From contig JASXTE010000002.1 of assembly GCA_030280995.1 (NCBI GenBank), positions 34,615,183 to 34,679,182 on the forward strand: a DNA stretch of 64,000 nt, in the 5' to 3' direction. Every line of letters begins with the position of its first letter. Positions within the stretch are counted from its first letter, which is position 1. Below the pieces are notes generated by a model. It searched no databases and was not told where the DNA came from. It saw only the letters and a program-made list of their open reading frames with translations. The position numbers and the translations under genes were made by a program. Of this stretch, positions 22,204-33,767 are shown one piece after another. Origin of the DNA: Hemileia vastatrix. Its lineage: Eukaryota; Basidiomycota; Pucciniomycetes; Pucciniales; Zaghouaniaceae.

Positions 22204-23481
22204 TTGCATGGACGGTAATGTTTGTCTATTTTAAAAAACATCACGATATTTCTTTTTCGGCTAGTGAGAACGTCACAGTCTTTTATCATCAGATAGTTGA
22301 TGGCGATTTATGTTTTTCAGAAATGATTTTGAATTTACCTGCCGTGAATTTTCCTTCGCCACCACCATACGGTCTTCCGAGAAGCTCGCCTTGCTATCAA
22401 AATCTTCCACTATTTAAATATGTTCATTTTCCACAACAAAGTGTGCCGGAGGATGAGTCATTTCTTCCCAAATTTTCTCGGATTCCGATTGCAGAATCAA
22501 AAACCAGTTTTGTTCTTCATGGAAATGATCAATCCCCTCATAGGCATACCATCTTGATTCCAGCTCACGAGATATTTAGCGAATCCTCGTTAACAAAATT
22601 CTCATTTCCTTTAATTAAATTGCCTCCCATTCAACTATCAGATCGAAGTCGAGATGGCAGTCTCGATCCCATTTCTTCCAATTCAAACAATGTAGAGTCA
22701 AGTGACGGAAATGTTATTCCCTTTATAAGTACAAACTGTATCACTCGACCTTTTGTAAGAAAAAGCGATTATTTTACAAAGGTAAACTTGTTTTAATCCT
22801 AACTGCCTTGATTACCATTGAGACTTGTGTTGTGTAGCTAATTTTCATCGTTCTTTCATATTCTTTAGACAAAGGCCACATATCTACCTTTCAAAGCTAA
22901 AAACTCTTCTGGCAGGAAGGAAAGAAAAGGAGGGCTCGCTGAACTGCAGACGGACACTCGTACACCACTCAATTTGGCCTATCAAAAAAAAGGTAAGTAT
23001 CAGCCCCAACATGGCATATTTGAAACAAAAAATGATGAACATTCTCAACTCCAAATAGTTCGCTCAGCACATAGTTACAATCCAAGAAAATGCCAGAGTG
23101 ATATATTTTTAAAGTGAGTATTTTTGATGCCCAATCATTACAACATTAGGCTGATGTGTTTTTAGCTCTAATAGGTCCGGGGGTCAGCCTCCATATAGCT
23201 TTATATAATCATGCATCAGTTTAAAAAAACATTATTTTTTTAGCCCGAAGATGCAAGAGTATTCGCTCAACTATTCTAGCTGAAAACAGTTCATGGTCAC
23301 AACCCCGACAAGGTACTTGATATTTTTATCTGTAATCAGTTGTATTTTTTTGACTTTTGGTTGAAATTTTCCAGAATCAACAAAATATTTGTGTAAATAT
23401 TGTCACCAACCATATATCTACGCCGGGTTTCTTAAAAAACATGAAAAGAAATGTTTATTGAAATCCCGACTAGAGACTTAG
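22038..23481 (+). CDS. multi-exon gene encoding a C-terminal C2HC zinc finger
   Basis: Likely host gene. Exon parts join in frame through consensus introns: open frame 22,038-22,781; intron 22,782-22,868 (GTAAAC, CCTAAC branch, TTCTTTAG); exon 22,869-22,992; intron from GTAAGT at 22,993; exon 23,244-23,312; intron 23,313-23,374; last exon 23,375-23,481 ending TAG. An alternative also stays in frame: an extra exon 23,059-23,113 (donor GTGAGT) combined with an acceptor at 23,249-23,250. The last exon encodes CKYCHQPYIYAGFLKKHEKK then C, a C-x2-C-x12-H-x4-C finger. The first exon is Ser/Pro-rich and polar. It may start with a hydrophobic segment (VIILIAWTVMFVYF), but the true 5' end is unresolved. 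The nuclear or nucleic-acid-binding role is inferred only from the finger. Confidence 0.55.
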
Positions 23482-23681
23482 CAGCCACACAAATCACGAA
23501 AAGATTATGAAGATGAAAATGTTCTACCACTATCTGTACTAATTATTTGTATGTTCTGGAATCTGTTTAGAGGGAATAAGTTCATTTCGGTTAGAAGAAA
23601 TTTTCTAGGTAGATCATTTTAGTGTTACATATATTTGTGTTTTTTATGACGAAATATAACGTAGCTTATAATGAATCGGTA

Positions 23682-23794
23682 ACACAGAGGGGGAAAACGG
23701 CATGTAGACGTCGGGTTCAGTTCACATATTGAATCGCATCAAGTTAGTATGTGAACTGAACGTGACGTCCAGATGGCATTTTTTTCCCCTGTGT
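23682..23794. repeat. foldback element just 3' of the zinc-finger gene
   Basis: Arms of about 47 bp: ACACAGAGGGGGAAAA...GTTCAGTTCACATA on the left; TATGTGAACTGAAC...TTTCCCCTGTGT on the right; loop about 19 bp. The stem would be stable in RNA. It lies 200 bp after the stop codon and could fall in the 3' UTR. Confidence 0.65.
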
Positions 23795-24325
23795 ATAATT
23801 TTGTATTTTTCTTCATTTAAAATGGGGATGCAAATTAAAATCAATAGAATTATGATGTTTGTTCACGAAGCCAATATCAGGACTTGTTCTCATCCATTTA
23901 AATTCATTCCAGCCAGATTACACTACACCAAAAGTGTGATATACCCAATATATTGGCCAGTGGTCTAGAAGAAAGAGAAGAAGAGGAGGAAATATGGGGA
24001 GAAGATTATGAAAGATAAAGAAATAAAAAATAATAAAAAAATTAATTATTCTGAGATAGAGAGAGGCGACGAGATTCCTTGGGACTTGGTACAGTAATGA
24101 GGGTTATTTAAATTATAATATATTTATTAAATAAGAAGTTATTTCAATGTGCGGCCGACACTATTAATTATTATTAGACCTATTGCAACCTTAGTTATTT
24201 ATATAGAATTTTGATTAGAATTTATAGTACTAATAAAAATAATAATAAACGTAATATATTAAAAAAAATATGTTTAAATGATGAGTGTATAATAAGTGAT
24301 GCAGCTACAGGGGATAATCCAAAGC

Positions 24326-24333
24326 CTTTTATA
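24326..24333 (-). promoter_or_regulatory. TATA box of the split minus-strand LTR
   Basis: TATAAAAG on the minus strand, followed within about 25 nt by the region shared with the other LTRs (CTGCATCACTTA). The position matches the TATA boxes of the other LTR copies. Confidence 0.55.
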
Positions 24334-24394
24334 GGCAAAGGACTATCTGAAGTGACACCATCTAGTAATTACAAAAAAAGTATAACATGAAACT

Positions 24395-25157
24395 TTTCAG
24401 CCAGGCTACTAGACTTACCCAGTAAAATAATTAATTACCTTACTGAGATGAAGCCACGCCTTTTAATCCTTATTAATAATTAATTACTTACAACTAACTA
24501 GCTAAGTACAATAAGTAATGTAAATAATTAATAGAAATAAGTAATTGTCACACACATTTTTACTCCCTAACACCGTTCTCAATAATACAGATGAGAGGGA
24601 ATGAAAATAGTATTAAAAAATATAAAAAATATAAAAAGAAGAAAATTTTCAAATTCCTTTATTTAGATTTTGTTGAATCTCCATTTTAAATCAAATGTTT
24701 TCTGTAATAAATGTGACGGACCAAGGGATTCTAATTTTTATTTCAAATAAAATGATACCTTTTATTTACGCACTATTTAGTATATTTTTTATTATTTCAC
24801 ATACACTCTTTATTTAGTTTCTTTTTTCTCACACCCATGTATCAGGTGGTGTTAACTCTGTGTCTTTATTTCTCATGTCTTTGCCTATAAAAGGCCCTTT
24901 CTTTTTGTACTTTTTCATTCATTTCTCACTTACAAAACATTTTTATAAATTACTATAATTTATCATATTAGTAGTTACAACAATGTAATTCTAATCTATA
25001 AATATAATAATATCTCAAACAAATTACCTCTTATTAATTGAGTAAAACAATCAGAAGTTATAAGAAATACGTACTAAATTGTTGAGAGCCCATTAAACCC
25101 ATCAAAACCCTTGTAGGACCTCGAGTTTTATCTTCTAGACCAAGGGGACCACTGACA
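24395..25157 (+). repeat. Gypsy-1 5' LTR
   Basis: 763 bp. It begins TTTCAGCCAGGCTACTAG and ends ACCACTGACA. It lacks a block of about 20 bp that the 3' LTR has near 32,140. The sequence just inside (TTGGCGGCC, from 25,159) is where the primer-binding site should be, but I cannot match it to a tRNA. Confidence 0.9.
24896..24903 (+). promoter_or_regulatory. TATA box of the Gypsy-1 5' LTR
   Basis: TATAAAAG in a GCC-flanked, less AT-rich patch (TTTGCC before, GCCC after). It is conserved at the equivalent place in the 3' LTR (32,556-32,563) and in the other LTR copies of the window. Confidence 0.6.
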
Positions 25158-25524
25158 GTTGGCGGCCTTTCCGAATTGTTGACGGCGCATTGTTACTTGA
25201 GGCTGGAGACCGTGGGGACCATCGCCATTTGAAGTACCTATAAGGACGAGTGAATGACAAAAATGACAAACGTCATATAGGACGTGACTAAAAATTTTGC
25301 TGTGAATGGGAATCAAACTGCTCTCCAAAACTTAGGTTGATATATTGACTAAACATCTTATATTTGGTGGTAATTATTGAAATTACTATTTGTGGGTCAC
25401 TTTGCACTCTTCATTCTCTATGTATTTCTTTTTACTCAGCACTCTGTAAGTGGAATTAATTTGCTCACTTTACAGGGGGAGGTGTCTAGTAAATTGGAAT
25501 TAATTTTATTTATTTATTTTATTT

Positions 25525-25978
25525 TTCCTAGTTGACAAAGATAGAGCAATTGTGTTCTTAGTCCTAGAGGTAATAAATTATATTTTAAAAAATTATTCAT
25601 TATACTTTTCAGTTGACTTTTGTCCTGATAATTTAAAATTTTATTTGTTCCAGTTGACAAATTGTCCTGAAAATAAAATTTTTAAATTCATATTTGATAT
25701 TTCAGTAGACATTAAGTCCTGTTCATTATTTATTTTTCAGTTGATTTAAAATCCTGATAATAATTATCATAAAATTGTTAATAAAAAATTTAAATTTAAT
25801 TCTTCAGTTGATTATTTTATAATCCTGGGTTTAAATTGTTTTGAATTAATAAATTGATATTTATTTTAGTTGATTTTATCCTGAAGAATTTTATTTTGAT
25901 TATTAATTTTCTTTTAAATAAAAGTAAAAATACAAACTAATTCATCTGATTGTCTCCCTCTGTCATTTCAGTTAAAAA
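25525..25978 (+). other. repetitive Gypsy-1 leader with TTGAC...TCCTGA motifs
   Basis: Seven degenerate units of 40-65 bp in the untranslated leader. Each has a pyrimidine-rich run, CAGTTGA, and 5-12 bp later TCCTGA or TCCTG (at about 25,530, 25,610, 25,651, 25,704, 25,739, 25,805 and 25,869). The last unit lies just before the first ATG (25,979) and ends in TTTCAG. Gypsy-2 and Gypsy-3 have the same design with TTAGTCC in place of TCCTGA. Confidence 0.6.
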
Positions 25979-27235
25979 ATGACTGATCAAGGTGTTTCTG
26001 CTGCACGTAAAGAGGAATTAGATCTAATTGATTATGATGAGGCTACTTCTGTGAGTTCTCATTTAACTAGAAAATTATCTCAAATTAATAAATCATTGCC
26101 CCAATCAGGATGTAGAGATGGAGGAAGTGGAAATTCTGGTAGAAACAACTCAGGAACAGAAACCTGTAATAAACCCCCACAGAAGAACTTCTAAAAGGCT
26201 TCACAATAAAAAAGATGCCACTACCTCAACAAGTAAAGAGCCTTTCAACACACATAAAGGAATTAAGGACAGAAAACTTGATATTGAGGTCAAGAGTAGA
26301 TGCTCTAGAAGAAAAGGTAAGAAATATAGATGCTTTTCTTCAAGAGAAGAGGAAACTTCCTCCCCCCAGGAATCTTCAACAATTGGATCCCCAGCAGCCA
26401 GAGAAAGTGGAATTATCCAAGTGGCAGTGGGATTGGCTGAAAACTCAGTGGGATTACCTGTCTCAAAATCAATGGACTCAATTGCCCCAAGCAGGTCCAT
26501 CAAGACCCATCCAAGTCAACCCCACACCTCCTCACCCTTATCAAGGAGGCAGAAAAAGAAAAAACAATATGTTCTTGCCCAGAAAGCCTTGGTAAGCCCC
26601 TCTATTGATTCTCAAGTACCATTTCTAGTAACTGATTCAGTTCCTTCAGGTAATTGTGGAAGGGGAGATGAGACTGTGAGACCTGTAGAGGCTGAGAACA
26701 GTAGACTAATAACTCAAAATTCAAATGTATCTAATCCTTTAGTTCTAATTGCTACTTCAATGATAAATCCTGATATGGCTATTATTGATGAAACACTTGA
26801 ACCTGAGTTTTATGAGAATCTGGAAAGTTACTCTGTTTCCTTATTGAGAAACACTCCGGATGTAGCTAACATTAATGATGAATATTTGAGGTATATTATT
26901 GCTAAACAAAATCATATAATGAACAACATGCAATTGACTCAGAAATATAATGTTTTTTAGCTGAACAGGGTTATCAAGCATTGAGGAGTGAGTTACAGAG
27001 ATTTTCTGATGATTTGTTTCATTACAAAGCAACCCATGAAAAGAAAGTTGCTTTATGGCAAAATATCAAAAATGATTTATCTAAACTGAAAGATACTGTA
27101 TCTACCTTTTTCCTGGAGCTAGAGGTAGATAAGATGAACCTGAAAAGATTGAGTGATCATTATTTATCTTTCAAAATAAAACCCAGTTATCTTTTGCAAC
27201 AGTCAATGAGAGTTTATCTAGTCTTCCAAAAGTGA
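25979..27235 (+). pseudogene. Gypsy-1 gag N-terminal region, split over three frames
   Basis: Starts at ATG 25,979, just after a TTTCAG run. The first frame (to 26,194) has an acidic start (ELDLIDYDEATSVSS). A second frame contains RRTSKRLHNKK. A third (26,215-26,595) has a coiled-coil-like segment (KSLSTHIKELRTENLILRSR) and a Pro/Gln-rich tail ending in PRKPW and a stop. A further open frame runs to 26,960, and a Lys-rich helical stretch occupies about 26,981-27,235. The order SKRL(H/Q)NKK then S-L-S-x-H-I in the +1 frame is also seen in Gypsy-2. Part of the frame change may therefore be original and not decay. Confidence 0.55.
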
Positions 27236-28713
27236 AAACCAGACTAACAACCATTGAAGAAAAATTGAATTCATTGTTTAATGATCAAAAATATTCTGAA
27301 ACTTCTTTGAAGGAACATATGGTACAGGATTCTCCAATTTTACCTGTTGCTAGTTCATCTAAAGTAAAATTAGATTTAGAAATGCCTGTTGATACCACTG
27401 AGTTTCCATCAAAAATTGATGATGCACTAGGATCTTCTACAGAAGTATTAAACAATGAGATTACTGCACAATTGGAGAGGTTAAAGCTGCTTCTTACTCA
27501 GAAACAAGCTAATACTAAGGAGGCTCCTTCAAATCAAAATAATTGGCCAAAACTTGACCAGTACCCAACATTTGATGGTGATTCTTCTTCTGATTGACAA
27601 CAATTCATTTGCAGAATTTATAACTTAAACAATTCTTACAAACTCCCAGATGAGGAAATTGTGTCTAAGTTAATTTCTTTGTTTACCAATGTTGCCCTAA
27701 TGTGGTATGAATGTGTTCTCCTGGATGGGAATGACTACTCATGGGAAGATTGGAAAAAATTGATTAAAGCACAATTTGGTGGCTCCAAGTTTAGGATGGC
27801 TCAACAAAGGCAGTATGAGGAAACTAGATATAGCTATTCTAATGATAAACCTATTGAGTTCTTAATGAAACTTGTAGAAATCTTGAGGGCTATGGACCCA
27901 AATATGGAGTTTGAGTTATGGAAGGACAGGATCCTTTATAAATTGCCAATGTCTTTGAGAGACTTGATAGTGGCTAGGACTGAGCTCTCCAGAGAAACTT
28001 CTTCTTTCATTAATACTTGCAATGAGATCCTTCTAAACAATAAGTATGATGCCAGAAGATTCATTCCTAGGAACCCTTTGGAGAAATACTCCACTTACCA
28101 ACAGAAACCTCTGGAAAAGGTTGGTAAACCTTCTGCCCCTGTTGTACCAAAAAAGTATGCAACAAGCACTTGTTTCAAGTGCAACAAGCCTTGGAAGAAA
28201 GGCCATGTCTGTGACAAGAGGATAAATCTTGTTGAAAAAACTGAGGAGCAGGCTGATGACACAATAGAACTGGATGATACTTCAAGTGATTGTGCCAGCA
28301 ATATTTCATATGAACCTCAAAAAGAATTCTTGATGCTGGAAGAAGATATTTATTATTTAAATACTATTGATATTGATAATAATGATTTATCTACAGTTGA
28401 GGATGCTGAGATCATAAGGAACATTGAGGATAGCTCAATTGTGATTACCCCTCTCAAAGCACCAGTCTTGATCAATGGAAACAGCATTGAAGTTGTTCTG
28501 GATTCTGGAGCTGGAGGAAGTGTGGTATCTGAAAAAGCACTTGCTTCAGTGGATCAAGACTATAAATCAAAACTGATGCCTATCATTTCTGAAAATTGGA
28601 GAGGTTATGGCTCTGTTTTGTCCCCCATTGGTAAATACAAAGCCACAGTGTTTTTTAAATATAACCATGGTTTTGTAAGAGCTATTTGTGATTTTTTTTG
28701 TCATGAAAAATGA
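27232..28713 (+). pseudogene. Gypsy-1 Gag capsid, zinc knuckle and protease
   Basis: One frame interrupted only by a TGA at 27,595-27,597. It is followed immediately by capsid sequence (QQFICRIYNLNN, MWYECVLLDGNDYSWEDW), so the stop is a point lesion inside Gag. Then comes the CFKCNKPWKKGHVC knuckle typical of Gypsy Gags, an acidic spacer, and the retropepsin site VVLDSGAGGSVVS. The frame ends at 28,713, in a T8 run (28,691-28,698) where pol continues in another frame. In Gypsy-2 the same site is uninterrupted, so this is a homopolymer frameshift and not a programmed one. Confidence 0.75.
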
Positions 28714-31700
28714 TAATTTAAGCAGTTGGTTTATCATAGGAAATGACAATTTAACCAAATATGGCATAAAATTAGATCCTTCAAATAAATTCTTCACAAT
28801 GGGGATAAATGGGAAGAGAAAATTTAAGATTTCCTCCCCCAAAAAATTGTTAAAACCAGAATTGAACATATGTAATTCTGTGATTCAATATAAAGGAAGG
28901 TCTACAAAGGAAATGCATGCTCTTATGTTTGAAATTGAAAATGCTTCTTTTGGAGAACAACTTTCTGGTGAGGATAAGGAGTCCATCATTAAATTGATTA
29001 AATCTTTTCCTATGGCCTTTGCTCATGGGTCACATGAACTGGGATTAGTTAAGGAAGAAATGAAACTTTCATTATCTGGCCCATTAACTGACATACCACC
29101 TAGTTTGAAGAAGAAGCATTACCCTGCTTCTCCCACAAAGAGAAAAGATATTGAGGATAATATCTATACCCTTTTGAAAATGAATATTATTGAAAAGGTA
29201 GTTGAAACACCTAAATATTGTGTTATCTCACCTGTCCTAATTTCTTATGAGAAGGATAAAGCCAGGTTATGTGGTGATTATAGAGCATTGAATACTTATA
29301 CTGTTGATGATATCTACCCTTTACCTAGAATTAGCTCTATACATGCTACCTTACAAGGTGCTAAATATATAAGCTGCTTGGATGGTAACAAGGGATATCA
29401 CCAGGTACCTGTTGAGAGGAATTCCCAGAATTTTCTGATGATTGCTACTCATATGGGTATTTATAAGTATATTAGGATCCCATTTGGTCCTAAAAATGCC
29501 CCTTCAGTTTTTCAAAAATTATGGATAACACATTCCATCAGGAGATGATTGAAGGGTGGCTGATGGTTTATATTGATGATATCATTATATTCTCAAAAAC
29601 ATTTGAAGACCATCTCAACCACCTGTGTAAAGTGTTCCACAAAATGGATGAAATAAATATGACACTTGCTTTGAAGAAATGTAAATTTGGTTTTCATTCC
29701 TTAATTGTGTTGGGTCATGTTGTTTCAGGGTTACAGATATGTGTTGACCAAAATAAAGTGGCAGCTATACAGCAGGTGAGGGCTCCTACCACAGTTAGAG
29801 AGCTCCAGAGTTTTTTGGGAATGTGTGGATACTATAGACAGTATATTAAAAATTACCAAGTCATAGCTTTACCACTTACCTAACTGACTAGAAAGGATGT
29901 TGCTTTTGTCTGGAATAGTGAAAGGCATAGAGCCTTTGACACTATGAAACACTGTTTGATGTCAGCACCAATTCTCGCTTTACCTGATTTTAATCAACCA
30001 TTTGTTTTGTACACTGATGCCAGTTTTATTGGTCTAGGTGCTGCCCTCCATCAAAAACAGGTGATGAATGATAAAGTATCAGAAGTAGTAATTTGTTATA
30101 TTTCAAGAACTTTGAAAAATAGTGAATTGAAATATGGTGCCACTCAGCTTGAATTTTTAGTTGTAGTGTGGGCTCTAGAAAAGCTACATTATTACCTAGA
30201 TGACCAGAAATTCAAACTTGTTACTGACTGCAGTGCAGTTAAATCCCTTTTAAACTTGAGAACACCTAACTGACATATGTTCAGATGGCAGTTAGCTGTT
30301 CAGGAATACAGAGGGAGAATGACAATTATTCATAGGGCTGGTATTGTTCACTCAAATGTGGATATGTTATCAAGTTTACCTTTAACAAATGATGACTCTA
30401 ATCCTGCTTATGATCCTGAGGATGAAATTATTCAAATTTATGGGATTTATGTGGTTGATATGGAGGAAGAGCTATTACAGCTTATTCTGGATTCATATGA
30501 TAAGGACACTGACTTGAAAAAGTTATGCACCATATTAAATGATCCAAAGAATTCTTCAATACAAGCATTAAGTAAAACCCTTCCAACAAAGTACCAAAAG
30601 GCTATGGAGAAAGGTAAATTTTCAATTGATGAAGGATATCTATATTATAGAAGAAAGTTGAGTAATTTCATTGTTATTACTTCTTCTAAGAAAGAAATCA
30701 TTTTGAAAATTTGTCATGATGACATATTAGCTGGACATTTTGATCTTGAAAAAACAATGATCAGAATTAAAAACACTGCTAGGTGGGTTAATATGTCTGA
30801 AGACACCAAATTATATGTTGAATCTTGTGATTCTTGCAAAAATCAAAAAGATTGACTGGTAAGAGAGCTGGATTAATGCAACATATTGAACATCCTGATT
30901 CACCGTGGCAGATAATAAACATGGATTTTGTAACAGGATTACCTATTGCGGGAAAAGACAGTTATAACTCTTGTTGGGTTATAGTAGACAGATTCACCAA
31001 AATGTGTAAATTTATCCCTACTCACAAGGATGTTTCCACTAAAGAATTAGCTTTCTTATGGTGATCTCATATGTTTAATACTTCTGGTTTTCCTAAAGCC
31101 ATAATCTCTGACAGAGACCCTAAATTTACTTCTGAATTTTGGATGTCTCTGATGGATGTTTGTGGTTGTGATCTGAAGCTATCTACTGCCCATCACCCTC
31201 AGACTGATGGATTAGCTGAAAGAATAATTCAGACTCTAGAGGACATGATAAGAAGGTACTGTGCCTTTGGCCTTGAGTATAAAGACAATGACAGATTCAC
31301 TCTTGATTGGGTTACCTTACTGCCTGGGCTGGAATTTGCTTATAATAGCACTGTTCATTCTGTTACTCAAAGAAGACCTTTTGAGCTCTGGCTTGGATAT
31401 GTTCCAAATACTCCTGCCAAATTCTCAATAATTAAATACCTCAATTGGATTTACATCCTGGTGTAAAATCTTTTCTTCAAATGCAACAACTTTGCGGAAG
31501 TCATGCCCAAAAATTTATTGAGAAATCATTTGAATATGAGAAGAAGAGATGGGACAAATCCCATAAAGAATACACTTTTAAAAAGGGTGATGAGGTGTTT
31601 ATTTCTACAGTCCACTTCAATTTACAGGGTAATAACAAATTAAAAGACCCATTTGTTGGTCCATTTGCTGTAAGAAGAATGGTTGGTGATAATGCAGTTG

Positions 31701-32008
31701 AAGTTTTTTTGTATTCTCCATATGACAGAAAACATCCTGTTTTTCCAATATCTCTTTTGAAACCTTACACATACAATAGTGATTTATTTCCAAAAAGGAG
31801 GGGAAGACCCAAGAAAACCCCTAATGAAATCACTGATACAGCAGAAATTGATAAGATTCTGAATGACAGAATAGTCACTGCTGAAAAAGGTACAGAATAT
31901 TTATTGAGATTCAAGAATAAATCATCTGAATATTATTCTTTTATACCTGGGAAGGAGATATCTAATCTTCCTACTCTACTAAAGAAGTATAAGAAGAAAA
32001 AATTATAG
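28688..32008 (+). pseudogene. Gypsy-1 RT, RNase H, integrase and chromodomain-like tail
   Basis: Continuation of pol. The RT fingers and palm (28,688-29,548) keep CLDGNKGYHQV (motif A with its Asp). After a frame change at about 29,520 come YIDDIIIFSKTF and FLGMCGYYRQYI. A TAA at 29,881 interrupts before RNase H (YTDASFIGLGAAL, YGATQLEFL). A TGA at 30,271 follows, then HMFRWQLAVQEY. The integrase has the HHCC region (HDDILAGHFDLEKT, CDSC), DFVTGLP, SDRDPKFTS and HHPQTDGLAER, with a frame change near 30,840, a TGA at 31,062 and another frame change near 31,450. The last frame (31,445-32,008) has the integrase C-terminus and a short chromodomain-like YLLRFKNKSSEYYSF. It is non-autonomous as it stands. 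Confidence 0.8.
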
Positions 32009-32042
32009 AATTTATTTTATTGTTTTTTTTAGAGTGAGTGAG

Positions 32043-32828
32043 TGTCAGCCAGGCTACTAGACTTACCCAGTAAAATAATTAATTATCTTACTGAGATGAA
32101 GCCACACCTTTTAATCCTTATTAATAATTAATTACTTACTAACTACTTATGTATTACTTACAACTAACTAGCTAAGTACAATAAGTAATGTAAATAATTA
32201 ATAGAAATAAGCAATTGTCACACACATTTTTACTCCCTAACACTGTGCTCAATAATACAGATGAGAGGGAATAAAAATAGTATTAAAAAATATAAAAAAT
32301 ATAAAAAGAAGAAAATTTTCAAATTCCTTTATTTAGATTTTGTTGAATCTCCATTTTAAATCAAATGTTTTCTGTACTAAATGTGACAGACCAAGGGATT
32401 CTAATTTTTATTACAAATAAAATGATACCTTTTATTTAGGCACTATTTAGTATATTTTTTATTATTTCACATACACTCTTTATTTAGTTTCTTTTTTCTC
32501 ACACCCTTGTATCAGGTGGTGTTAACTCTGTGTCTTTATTTCTCATGTCTTTGCCTATAAAAGGCCCTTTATTTTTGTACTTTTTCATTCATTTCTCACT
32601 TACAAAACATTTTTATAAATTACTATAATTTATCATATTAGTAGTTACAACAAAGTAATACTAATCTATAAAATATAATAATATCTCAAAAAAAATACCT
32701 CTTATTAATTGAGTAAAACAATCAGAAGTTATAAGAAATACGTACCAAATTGTTGAGAGCCCATTAAACCCATCAAAAACCTTGTAGGACCTCTAGTTTT
32801 ATCTTCTTGACCAAGGGGACCACTGACA
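32043..32828 (+). repeat. Gypsy-1 3' LTR
   Basis: 786 bp, TGTCAGCCAGG at the start and ACCACTGACA at the end, followed by the target duplicate AAACT. The bases before it (AGAGTGAGTGAG) are purine-rich, as expected for a polypurine tract. Confidence 0.9.
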
Positions 32829-33599
32829 AAACTAGACATTAAAAAAGAATAGAACTAAAACATGGAGACTGAGAGAAAAACATGAGACATTCAACTAAAC
32901 CCATGAGTAAGTAACTAATTTTCCCACCATAATTTCCCAAAAACACTTAATTAAAATAATTAGTAACCAAGTAAGCTTGAAACATGAGAACAGTGAGTAA
33001 AATAATCCAAAACAGACATTATAGTGACATGTAAAGGGTTTAAGTAAAACAAATAGAATTATTTTCATGCCAAAAAATCATGTAATCAATTCAATCCAAT
33101 TTAAACCAGTTTAAACCAATTTTAATTAATTGTTTTAACTATGTAGTTAATTCAATAATTAGTTTAAATGAAACATATAATTAATTTTAATGATATTTGT
33201 AATTTAAAGTGGGGATTTTAATACTATGTTATTAAATAAGTGTTATAATTTATTTAATAATTTTTCTGACACAATTAAGGGCCAAAAAAGCGCCCAATAT
33301 TATTGTTTAATAATATATGGAAAGTTCTATTTAATATATAAATTTAATTAATTAATTTAATTACATGATAAGTCAATTTTACACATATAATTATAATATA
33401 TGTTTGTAATTAATTAATTATTAATTTATAATTATTAAATACATAAAAATGCGCCATTATTTGTAGAATATAAAATATATTATGCTTAATTTAAATGTAT
33501 AAATAATTTATATAACAATAAAATTAATATAACACTTATATTTAATAAGATACTTATATAATTTTATTATGCAATAAAATATTAATTTATATATATCAA

Positions 33600-33767
33600 A
33601 TGCAATTCTTACGCCCTCTCTCAGGTCCAATAAATCAACATATCATTTACTGGGCTCATGGTATAGCCTGGCTGACACTCCCTCTGTCAGCCAGGCTGTA
33701 CCAGGAGCCCAGTAAAACTTATATTAAGTCATTGGACCTGCAAGAGGGCGAAAATTTATGCTTTTTA
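33600..33767. repeat. head-to-head LTR junction with 7-bp spacer
   Basis: Two LTR starts face away from each other across CTCCCTC (33,678-33,684): CAGCCTGGCTGACA to the left in reverse and TGTCAGCCAGGCTG to the right. The inverted similarity continues outward far beyond this box, for over 1 kb on each side, forming a giant imperfect palindrome. Outer box limits here mark the best-matching part (CGCCCTC...GAGGGCG). Confidence 0.85.

Larger units (their letters stand above)
24395..32828 (+). mobile_element. full-length Ty3/Gypsy element (Gypsy-1), decayed coding
   Basis: 8434-bp LTR element, plus strand, inserted in an older LTR with the target duplication AAACT (24,390-24,394 and 32,829-32,833). 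LTRs are 763 and 786 bp, bounded by TGTCAG (TTTCAG in the 5' copy) and CTGACA. By eye they differ at about 22 positions plus an 18-23 bp indel (near 3%), so the element is older than the Copia copy. The interior has a long repetitive leader, gag, protease, RT, RNase H, integrase and a chromodomain-like tail. Several frameshifts and stops interrupt them. Confidence 0.92.
23951..33677 (-). repeat. minus-strand Gypsy LTR, split by Gypsy-1
   Basis: Two pieces, 23,951-24,394 and 32,834-33,677, together make one LTR of about 1.29 kb on the minus strand, interrupted by the Gypsy-1 insertion. The terminal CTGACA at 33,672-33,677 is the inverse of TGTCAG. The inner end has the CTTCTAGA motif shared by the other LTRs. 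It resembles the Gypsy-2 LTR across its length, including a TATA box (24,326-24,333, minus strand) followed by TAGCTGCATCACTTA. I found no matching target duplicate at its two outer ends, so it may be a rearranged solo LTR. Confidence 0.75.

Noticed and set aside
26118..26590. long alternative frame in Gypsy-1 gag as an independent gene
   Set aside because: It overlaps the coiled-coil frame conserved in Gypsy-4; only the SKRLHNKK part has support from Gypsy-2.
26592..26649. 58-nt intron in Gypsy-1 gag, matched by 63,758-63,815 in Gypsy-4 (GT...TTCAG, same length)
   Set aside because: Removing it leaves TGG followed at once by TAA or TAG in both copies, so it restores no frame; equal length is explained by homology.
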